Assembly: GCA_029261855.1 (NCBI GenBank)
Contig: JAJDAN010000021.1
Location: forward strand, 124,001 to 188,000
DNA length: 64,000 bases
Direction: 5' to 3'
Source: Deltaproteobacteria bacterium
GTDB taxonomy: Bacteria > Myxococcota_A > UBA9160 > UBA4427
Every line of letters begins with the position of its first letter. Positions within the stretch are counted from its first letter, which is position 1. Under the pieces are notes generated by a model. That model was not told the origin of the DNA, searched no databases, and worked only from the letters and a program-made list of their open reading frames with translations. Shown in pieces: positions 15,807 through 22,621 of this stretch. The translations under genes and the position numbers were made by a program.

Positions 15807-16741
15807 GCCCGTCCCCAGCGTTCCGCGCTGAGCGCCCTGCGGTGCGCGCCGACTCCTCCATGCTCGATCCGCAGGGTCTGCAGCCGCATGCTGAAGACGT
15901 GCAGGTCGTGCTCGCGCGTGAACCCGATGGCACCGGACAGCTGGTGGGTCTCGGCGAACACCTGGGCGGCCGCCGCCAACGCATAGGACGCCGCGGTCGC
16001 GACGCCTTCGGCGGGCGCTCCCTGGAACGCCGCTTCCCGGGCGAGCCACTTGCTGGCCTCGATCTGGATGGCGAGCTCGGCCAGACGATGCTGCACCGCC
16101 TGAAACGAGCCGATCGCCTGACCGAACTGCCGTCTTTGCGACAGGTAGCGCGTGGTGACGTCGAGACAGGCGGCCATGGTGCCCGTCGCCTCGGCGGCCA
16201 GCGCGAGCCGCCACCAGCACGCCAGCCGCGCGGCACTCCCGCCACCCAGGGCATCCCCCGAGCGGGCGAGCGCATCCGGCACGCGCCCCATCGGATACCC
16301 GAAGCTCGAACGCACGGCGGCGCAGGTCCCGGGTTCGAGGGCGACGACGCGCGCCTCGTCCGCTTTGCGGTCGAGGACCAGCAGGGTCCGGGCGTGGCTC
16401 GCGAAACGGACCGGCCCCGGTGGTCGCGCCTCGCTGATCGCAATCGGTCCCGGCAGGTCTCCGGCGCCCAATCCCGTTGCGACGAGCGCCGCGGCACCGA
16501 ACGACACCATGCCGCCTGCGGCCGCGACCGCCTCCGTGACCAGCGCGGCCTCGAGCGGACCGGTGCCCCGGGTCGCGGCGACCTGCGTGAAGCCCGCATC
16601 GGCGAGCGCCGCGTCCAGATCGAAGTCGTAGGCGTCTCCGGCGGCCAGGTCGATCGCCCGCCCGGGCCCCGCATACTGGGCCAGCAGTACGCCCACCGCG
16701 TCCAGGATCGCCTGCTGATCCGTGTCGAGCTCGAAGTCCAT
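15803..16741 (-). CDS. Short acyl-CoA dehydrogenase-like subunit (partner)
   Basis: A 312-residue acyl-CoA dehydrogenase-like protein beginning MDFELDTDQQAILDAVG. The beta domain is compact and without a clear FAD S-EP-GSD motif. The C-terminal bundle has YLSQRRQFGQAIGSFQAVQH and GAIGFTREHDLHVFSMRLQT. Near the C-terminus, RIEHGG falls where full-length enzymes have IYEGT, placing a Glu/His pair near the base position. Paired by a GTGA overlap with the gene at 14820-15806, it is probably one half of a heterotetramer. The ATG at 16741 was chosen; the 76 bases to the preceding dehydrogenase gene are pyrimidine-rich with no clear signal. Confidence 0.86.
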   Translation of the reverse strand: MDFELDTDQQAILDAVGVLLAQYAGPGRAIDLAAGDAYDFDLDAALADAGFTQVAATRGTGPLEAALVTEAVAAAGGMVSFGAAALVATGLGAGDLPGPIAISEARPPGPVRFASHARTLLVLDRKADEARVVALEPGTCAAVRSSFGYPMGRVPDALARSGDALGGGSAARLACWWRLALAAEATGTMAACLDVTTRYLSQRRQFGQAIGSFQAVQHRLAELAIQIEASKWLAREAAFQGAPAEGVATAASYALAAAAQVFAETHQLSGAIGFTREHDLHVFSMRLQTLRIEHGGVGAHRRALSAERWGRA

Positions 16742-16817
16742 TTCGAAGGTCTCGCCCCCCTCTTCGCTCTCTATCCGTCCGCTACCCGTCCACTTCCTTT
16801 CCGCTCTCCGTCCGGCC

Positions 16818-17963
16818 CTAGAGTTTGGGCAGGCCGAGAAAGCGGCTGGCGATGAGATTGAGCTGCACTTCCGTCGCGCCCACGGCGACGCCTGCGGTCA
16901 TGGCGAGACGGAAGTTCGCGTCGCCGTAGGAGCCGTACTCGAAGGCTTCCGCGCCGAGCAGGTCGAGGGCCAGATTCGCGACGACGGTGTCCGAGCGCGT
17001 ACCCGCGACCCGGGCGAGCTGCGTGTGCGGGCTCGGCGGGAGCCCCTTCGCGCGCTCGTCGATCACGCGGTAGGTGAGCACCCGGGCGGCCTCACACACG
17101 CCACGGGCCTCTGCCAGTCTCTCGACCACCGTCGGATCGCTCAGCAGGCCGCGTTCCCGTGCGATCTCTGCCAGCCGGTCCAGCGTGCGCGCCGCCCGGG
17201 CATAGCGCGCCGCCCCCACTCTCTCGTACTGGAGCGCGTAGTTGACGACGTTCCAACCCTCGCCCTCGGGACCGAGCAGACAGGACGCCGGCACCCGGGC
17301 ATCACTGAAGAAGACCTCATGGAAGTAGCGCGCGCCCACGACCGAAGGAATCTCGCGCACCTCGACACCCGGCGAGTCCACGGGACACAGCAGCACGGAC
17401 ACACCCTTGTGACGACGGGAGTCCGGATCGGTCCGCACCAGCAGGAAGATGAAGTCCGCATTGTCGACATACGAGGTCCAGATCTTGGTTCCGTTCACCA
17501 CGTAGTCGTCGCCGTCGCGGATCGCGAGGGTGCGCAGCCCCGCCAGGTCCGAGCCGGCCTCGGGCTCCGAGAAACCCTGGCACCAAAGAACGTCGCCGGA
17601 AGAGATCCGCGGCAGGTGCTCCGCCTTCTGGGCGTCGCTGCCGAAATGCATGATCGCCGGGCCGATCCAGTTGACGTTCATGTACTGGGCGCCGCGCGGC
17701 TCGCCGATCGCCCACATCTCCTCGCCGACGACGGCGTGTCGCCAGGGCGAGGCGTCACGCCCGCCAAAGGCTTCGGGCCAGTGCTGGGTCAGCCAGCCGC
17801 GTGCGGCCATCTCGCCGCAGAAGGTCCTGGAGAATGCGGCCTGCTGGTCGCTACCCGGGCCGTGCTTCGAGATGGCCTCCCAATCGCCGGGCAGCACCTC
17901 GTCGAGGAACCCGAGGATCTCGTCCCGGTGCCGCGCGTCTTCGTCGGCCCAACCGAATTCCAA
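16818..17963 (-). CDS. Acyl-CoA dehydrogenase
   Basis: A full-length (381-residue) acyl-CoA dehydrogenase and the first gene of the minus-strand beta-oxidation operon. It has the N-terminal bundle (DEDARHRDEILGFLDEVLP), the FAD/acyl motifs WCQGFSEPEAGSDLAGL and VVNGTKIWTSYVDNAD, and ends VAVGATEVQLNLIASRFLG. The best start is TTG at 17963, giving MEFGWADED. It directly follows a strong ribosome site (GGAGGAG), and no ATG is suitably placed. It diverges from the acyl-CoA ligase at 18132, so activation and first oxidation of the same acid may be co-controlled. Confidence 0.92.
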   Translation of the reverse strand: MEFGWADEDARHRDEILGFLDEVLPGDWEAISKHGPGSDQQAAFSRTFCGEMAARGWLTQHWPEAFGGRDASPWRHAVVGEEMWAIGEPRGAQYMNVNWIGPAIMHFGSDAQKAEHLPRISSGDVLWCQGFSEPEAGSDLAGLRTLAIRDGDDYVVNGTKIWTSYVDNADFIFLLVRTDPDSRRHKGVSVLLCPVDSPGVEVREIPSVVGARYFHEVFFSDARVPASCLLGPEGEGWNVVNYALQYERVGAARYARAARTLDRLAEIARERGLLSDPTVVERLAEARGVCEAARVLTYRVIDERAKGLPPSPHTQLARVAGTRSDTVVANLALDLLGAEAFEYGSYGDANFRLAMTAGVAVGATEVQLNLIASRFLGLPKL

Positions 17964-18067
17964 CGCTCCTCCACTCTCCACTTCGTCACGAGGATCGGCA
18001 CGAAGACCGCCACGAGAATCGCCGCGCGGGCAGGCGAGTCGGACACCGAACGGTAGCCAGCACCCGC

Positions 18068-18097
18068 TTGACGAGCCACGGCGCCTGACGCTTAATG
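18068..18097 (+). promoter_or_regulatory. Sigma-70-type promoter for acyl-CoA ligase
   Basis: TTGACG (18068-18073) and CTTAAT/TTAATG (18091-18097) are separated by 17-18 bases in the divergent gap. The predicted transcript would start near 18104, leaving a short leader with a GGAG ribosome site before the ATG at 18132. This is the clearest conventional promoter in the window. Confidence 0.55.
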
Positions 18098-18131
18098 AAC
18101 CGGCGAAGCGGAACGTCGAACCGGAGATCCG

Positions 18132-19754
18132 ATGAGCTTCCCCGACTTCACGCCGACTGTTCCCGTGTTCATCCGCACGTTGGCGGCGCGGCACGGCGAC
18201 AAGACCCTCATCGCCCTCGAAGAAGACCGGATCTCGTACGCACAGGCGGACGCCCGTTCCGCGAGCCTCGCGGAAGCACTGCTGGCGCGCGGCGCGGGCA
18301 AGGGAACGCGGGTCGGCATCCTGATGCCGAACGGTCCCGACTGGGTCGTCGCCTGGTTGGCGATCGCGCGAATCGGCGCGATCGCGGTCCCGCTCAACAC
18401 CTTCTTCCAGGCACGCGAGCTCGCCTGGATCCTCCGCCACGCAGATGTCGACACGCTCCTCACGGCGACACGCTTTCTGAATCACGACTATCTCGAGACC
18501 CTCGAAGCGGCTGCACCGGGCCTGCGCTCGGCGAATGGCGCGCCGCTGTTCCTGCCCGAGCTGCCCTACTTGCGACGTGTGCTCGTCTGGGGAGACGGCG
18601 GCCGCACCTGGGCGGAGTCGGGACCGGCAGCCATCCAGAACGCCGAGCGGGCCCATTCCGACGGCGGCCTGTTGCGGGCCATCGAGGAAGGCGTGACGCC
18701 CTCGGACCCGATGGTCGTCCTGTACAGCTCGGGCAGCACCGCCGACCCGAAGGGCGCCGTCCACAGCCACGGCGCGGTGATCAGCCATGCCTACAACCTG
18801 GTCTCCCGTCGCGACGTCGAGAGCGACGACATCATCTGGTCCCCGATGCCCTTCTTCTGGGTCGGGGGTTTCGTGTTCGCGTTCCTCGGCGGCATGCATC
18901 GCGGCGCGACGCTCGTCGTCGAGGAGAGCTTCGACCCCGAGAAGACCCTGCGCTTCCTGGAACGCGAACGGGTGACGATCGCGGCGGGCTGGCCCCACTT
19001 CGGGCAGGCCCTCGCCTCACATCCGAGTCGCAAGGACCGCGATCTCAGCGCGCTGCGCGGCGGCAGTCTGCCCGGGCTCCTGCCCGAGGACGTCGTTCCC
19101 GCCGATCCGTCGCGACGCCCCAACTCGCTGGGGATGACCGAGACCTGCGGTCCCCACACCTGGGGCCCGACGGGCATCCTGCCGGAATCCCTGCGCGGCT
19201 CGTTCGGCAGCGCCGTCGAGGGCGTCGAGCACAAGATCATCGACCCGGACACGGGCGAAACCCTGCCGCCGGGCCAGTTCGGCGAGATCTGCGTCCGCGG
19301 CTACAACCTGATGCAAGCCCTCTACAAGACCGAACGCGAAGACACCTTCGACGATGACGGCTTCTACCACACGGGCGACGGCGGTCACTTCGACGAGAAC
19401 GGTGTGCTCTTCTTCAAGGCGCGGCTCGGCGACATGATCAAGACCGGCGGCGCCAACGTAACGCCCAGCGAGGTCGAAGCCGTGCTCATGGGCTTCGACG
19501 AGGTGCGCGCCGCCTACGTGGTCGGCGTCCCGGACCCGGACCGAGGACAGATCGTCGTCGCCTCCGTGGTGCTCGAGCCCGCAGCCGGCGCGGACCCGGA
19601 CGCGCTGCGGCAGCGAGTCAAGGCCGAGCTGTCGGCCTACAAGGTCCCACGCCACCTGTTCATCGACGACGCCGGAGCCCTGCCCTTCACCGACTCGGGC
19701 AAGATCGACAAGCGACGGCTCCAGGACCTGCTCGCGCAGCGCATCGCCGGCTGA
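18132..19754 (+). CDS. AMP-binding acyl-CoA synthetase
   Basis: A 540-residue ANL ligase that adenylates a carboxylate and transfers it to CoA. Motifs: P-loop LYSSGSTADPKGAVHSHG, NSLGMTETCGPHTWGP, the hinge region FKARLGDMIKTGGANVTPSE and catalytic Lys in SGKIDKRRL. The first P-loop Thr is replaced by Ser (SSGSTA), which is tolerated in the family. It starts at ATG 18132 with GGAG upstream and is monocistronic or followed by murA. It diverges from the dehydrogenase operon and probably supplies its substrate. It is not closely similar to the ligase at 4228-5955. Confidence 0.92.
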   Translation: MSFPDFTPTVPVFIRTLAARHGDKTLIALEEDRISYAQADARSASLAEALLARGAGKGTRVGILMPNGPDWVVAWLAIARIGAIAVPLNTFFQARELAWILRHADVDTLLTATRFLNHDYLETLEAAAPGLRSANGAPLFLPELPYLRRVLVWGDGGRTWAESGPAAIQNAERAHSDGGLLRAIEEGVTPSDPMVVLYSSGSTADPKGAVHSHGAVISHAYNLVSRRDVESDDIIWSPMPFFWVGGFVFAFLGGMHRGATLVVEESFDPEKTLRFLERERVTIAAGWPHFGQALASHPSRKDRDLSALRGGSLPGLLPEDVVPADPSRRPNSLGMTETCGPHTWGPTGILPESLRGSFGSAVEGVEHKIIDPDTGETLPPGQFGEICVRGYNLMQALYKTEREDTFDDDGFYHTGDGGHFDENGVLFFKARLGDMIKTGGANVTPSEVEAVLMGFDEVRAAYVVGVPDPDRGQIVVASVVLEPAAGADPDALRQRVKAELSAYKVPRHLFIDDAGALPFTDSGKIDKRRLQDLLAQRIAG

Positions 19755-19759
19755 GCAGC

Positions 19760-19794
19760 TACCCTCGCGGTCCCCCCGGTCAACCAGGGGGCTT
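19760..19794 (+). other. murA upstream region: TACCCT box and GC hairpin
   Basis: The 48 bases between the ligase and murA hold TACCCT (19760-19765), a -10-like box. They also hold a hairpin of CCCCC (19773-19777) and GGGGG (19787-19791) around a nine-base loop. No T-run follows, so it is at best a weak terminator. It may instead sit in the murA leader. Confidence 0.3.
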
Positions 19795-19802
19795 CCCTTT
19801 CC

Positions 19803-21089
19803 ATGAGCCGATTCGTCATCCGCGGTGGCCAGCGCCTTTCGGGCGAGATCACCGCCAGCGGCAACAAGAACGCCGTCCTGCCCATGCTGGCGGCCACCCT
19901 CCTCACCGACGAGGAGGTCGTGCTCGAGAACGTCCCCGGAATTCGCGACGTGGACGCCATGCTCGACATCCTCGCGTACCTCGGCGCGGAGATCTCGCGC
20001 GACGGCGGCACGGTCCGCGTTCGGGCCGCGAACGTCAGCGAGAACGAGATCCCTCGCGAGCTCGGCGAGAAGATCCGCACCTCGGTGCTCATGGTCGGTC
20101 CACTGCTGTCACGAACCGGCCAGGTCCGGGTCAGCGCACCGGGCGGCGACATGATCGGGCGGCGACGCCTGGACGCGCACTTCTACGGCCTGCAGGGACT
20201 CGGCGTGCAGGTCGACATCGACAAGCTCGAGTTCCATCAGGAGGGCCGTCTGCGCGGGGCCGTGCTGTTCTTCGACGAGGCCAGCGTCACCGCCACCGAG
20301 CACATCCTGATGGCGGCGACTCTGGCGGACGGAGTCACCACCCTGCGCAATGCGGCGAGCGAGCCACACGTGCAGGACCTGTGCAAGCTGCTCATCAGCA
20401 TGGGCGCCCAGATCGAGGGGCTCGGCACGAATACCCTGCAGATCACCGGGGTCGACCGGCTTCACGGCACGCGCCACCGGGTGGTTTCGGACCACATCGA
20501 GGTCGGGAGCTATCTCGCCATCGCCGCCGCAACCGGGGGTGGCATCACCGTAAACGGCACGACCCGCGGTCACTACTGGATGATCCACCGGGTCTTCGAG
20601 CGCTTCGGCATCGATCTCCGCATCGAGGCGGATCGCATCGTGATGCCCGAAGGACAGGTGGCGCGCATCCAGCACGATGCGGGCGGCACGACCCCGCGCA
20701 TCGACGATGGCCCCTGGCCCCAGTTCCCCTCGGACATGATGAGCCCCATGCTGGTGCTGGCGACCCAGAGCGAGGGAACGGTCCTGTTCTTCGAGAAGAT
20801 GTTCGAGAGCCGCATGTACTTCGTGGACCCGCTGATCCAGATGGGCGCAAACATCATCGTGTGCGACCCGCACCGGGTGATCGTCTCCGGCCCGAGCCGG
20901 CTGCACGGCCAGACCGTCCGCAGTCCCGACATCCGGGCCGGCATGGCGCTACTGATGGCCGCGCTGTGCGCGAACGGGCAGCCGAGCATCGTGCAGAACG
21001 CCGACATCATCGACCGCGGCTACGAGCGGGTCGAGGAGAAGCTGCAGGCCCTGGGGGCCGACATCGTGCGCGAGGACGATCCCCAGTAG
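19803..21089 (+). CDS. murA: UDP-N-acetylglucosamine 1-carboxyvinyltransferase, Asp-type active site
   Basis: MurA catalyses the first committed step of peptidoglycan synthesis: enolpyruvyl transfer from PEP to UDP-GlcNAc in the cytoplasm. At 428 residues it has the normal length and two EPT-type domains. SGNKNA carries the conserved Lys22. The loop that normally reads PGGCAIG is APGGDMIG here, so Cys115 is replaced by Asp116 (codon 20148-20150). Asp-type MurA is known from mycobacteria, Chlamydia and Borrelia and is insensitive to fosfomycin. The gene is intact and the only murA in the window. A small PilZ gene follows 52 bases downstream. Confidence 0.96.
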   Translation: MSRFVIRGGQRLSGEITASGNKNAVLPMLAATLLTDEEVVLENVPGIRDVDAMLDILAYLGAEISRDGGTVRVRAANVSENEIPRELGEKIRTSVLMVGPLLSRTGQVRVSAPGGDMIGRRRLDAHFYGLQGLGVQVDIDKLEFHQEGRLRGAVLFFDEASVTATEHILMAATLADGVTTLRNAASEPHVQDLCKLLISMGAQIEGLGTNTLQITGVDRLHGTRHRVVSDHIEVGSYLAIAAATGGGITVNGTTRGHYWMIHRVFERFGIDLRIEADRIVMPEGQVARIQHDAGGTTPRIDDGPWPQFPSDMMSPMLVLATQSEGTVLFFEKMFESRMYFVDPLIQMGANIIVCDPHRVIVSGPSRLHGQTVRSPDIRAGMALLMAALCANGQPSIVQNADIIDRGYERVEEKLQALGADIVREDDPQ

Positions 21090-21141
21090 AAGGGGGCCTG
21101 GACCCGTTCAAGCCTCCGGCCCGACCTCCCGATAAGCGGGC

Positions 21142-21480
21142 ATGGCCAAGGACGCAGGCGACAGCTCCAATCGGCGACGGGATGGACGCATCCCGACCCA
21201 GTTCGAGTCCCTCTACTCGGCGGGCCGCAGCGAGGGTACCGGTGTGCTCGTCGACATCTCGTACTCCGGCGCGTTGATCGAGAAGAGCACGCTCAAGCCC
21301 GAACTCGGGAAGGCCATGCGGGTCTACGTGTTCGTGCAGCCAGTTGCCCCCTTCGAGCTGACGGGGACCGTGGTGCGCCACACGGAGGATGGCTTCGCGA
21401 TCGCGTACGAGACGCCGAGCGAGGAAATCCGGCGCTTCGTGGACGACGCCGCCGCGATCGTCAACGTCCGCAAGTCCTGA
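21142..21480 (+). CDS. PilZ-domain c-di-GMP receptor
   Basis: A 112-residue single-domain PilZ protein that should bind cyclic di-GMP. The binding motifs are visible: RRRDGR (RxxxR type, residues about 11-16) and DISYSGA (D/N-x-S-x-x-G). The rest forms the small beta-barrel (MRVYVFVQPVAPFELTGTVVRH). With no output domain it probably acts by protein contact. It follows murA on the same strand and converges with a sigma-54 activator gene 33 bases away. A diguanylate cyclase with an I-site is encoded at 61857, but no direct link is shown. Confidence 0.88.
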   Translation: MAKDAGDSSNRRRDGRIPTQFESLYSAGRSEGTGVLVDISYSGALIEKSTLKPELGKAMRVYVFVQPVAPFELTGTVVRHTEDGFAIAYETPSEEIRRFVDDAAAIVNVRKS

Positions 21481-21513
21481 CCGCGGGTCCGGGCTCGGAA
21501 CGGGGTCTGCGCC

Positions 21514-22542
21514 TCATTCCACCCCGAGGCGCGCCATGCGGCCCCGCAAGGCACCGCGGCTGAGGCCGAGAGCGCGGGCGGTAGCGGATACGTTCCAGCG
21601 GTGTTGCTCGAGCACGCGCGTCAGCAGGGCGCGCTCCCGGGCATCGAAGTGGACGCGGCTGTCCGGGTTGCACTCAGCACCCGGAAGCGTCCCAGTGCGC
21701 GCACTACGTGCGAGGACCGGCTCCACGTCCTGCAGGCGCCACGGGCCGGCGGGTCGCGCGACCGCCAGACGCTCCACCAGGTTGAAGACCTCGCGGACGT
21801 TCCCAGGCCACGGGTGCCGCCCGAGCCGCAGCAGCAGCTCCGAGTCGACGGCCGGCCGCGGCAGTCCCCGCGCTCGATAGGCACGCTCGGTGGCCGCCCG
21901 GAACAGCAGAGCGACGTCGCCCGCGCGCTCCCGCAACGGAGGCACGTGCAGCTCGACGACCTGCAGCCGGTAGTACAGGTCGGCCCGGAAGCGACCCGCC
22001 GCGATCTGGGAAGCGAGATCCCGGTTGGTCGCCGCGATGACCCGGGCCTGCAGGGCCAGGGTCTCGTTGCCTCCGACCCGCTCGAAACGCCGGTCCTGGA
22101 GCACGCGCAGCAGCTTGGCCTGCAGCGGCCCATCGATTTCCGCGACCTCGTCGAGGAAGACCGTGCCCGCCGCCGCCCACTCGAAGCGACCGATGCGTCG
22201 CTCACTGGCGCCCGTAAAGGCGCCGCGCTCGTGCCCGAAGAGCTCGCTCTCGATCACGCTCGGCGCCAGGGATGCGCAGTCCACGTGAACGAAGCGGGCG
22301 TCTCCCGACAGTCGGTGGATCATGCGGGCGACGAGCCCCTTTCCGGTCCCCGTCTCCCCCGTGACCAGCGCCGTAGCGCGGGTCGCGGCCAGGGCGCGAA
22401 TCGACTTTCGCAGTGCATCCGCGCCCGGGCTCTCCCCGATGAGCTCATGGGTCGGCCCGTGACGCTGCACCCGGCGAGCCGACGGGCTCGGCGCATCCGG
22501 CGTTTGCGACTTGCCTTCTCGAGAAGCGCGGCCCTGGGGCAT
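21514..22542 (-). CDS. Sigma-54-dependent transcriptional activator without receiver domain
   Basis: A 342-residue enhancer-binding protein. The central AAA+ domain has Walker A (GETGTGKG), the sigma-54 contact loop GAFTGA (in FGHERGAFTGAS), Walker B (VFLDEVAEI), the sensor region VIAATNRDL and the R-finger region. The C-terminal Fis-type helix-turn-helix is HRWNVSATARALGLSRGALR. Only about 45 residues precede the AAA+ domain, with no response-regulator or GAF domain, so activity is probably set by concentration or a partner, as in PspF. The ATG at 22542 was chosen. It is the last gene of a minus-strand run below the cytochrome/propeller protein. Target promoters are unknown. Confidence 0.92.
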   Translation of the reverse strand: MPQGRASREGKSQTPDAPSPSARRVQRHGPTHELIGESPGADALRKSIRALAATRATALVTGETGTGKGLVARMIHRLSGDARFVHVDCASLAPSVIESELFGHERGAFTGASERRIGRFEWAAAGTVFLDEVAEIDGPLQAKLLRVLQDRRFERVGGNETLALQARVIAATNRDLASQIAAGRFRADLYYRLQVVELHVPPLRERAGDVALLFRAATERAYRARGLPRPAVDSELLLRLGRHPWPGNVREVFNLVERLAVARPAGPWRLQDVEPVLARSARTGTLPGAECNPDSRVHFDARERALLTRVLEQHRWNVSATARALGLSRGALRGRMARLGVE

Positions 22543-22621
22543 GTCGTCAGCATCGAGCGAGGGCACGAGAGCGGCAATGCGCGTCCGCGCCCGATGCCGT
22601 TCGCAGCGTCGCGATGGAGAC

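Noticed and set aside
19773-19791. GC-rich hairpin between the ligase and murA as a rho-independent terminator
   Set aside because: The stem is only five pairs and is not followed by a T-run; kept only as a low-confidence note.
21201-21210. GTTCGAGTCC, which looks like a tRNA T-loop
   Set aside because: It lies inside the PilZ gene in frame, and no acceptor, D or anticodon stems surround it.
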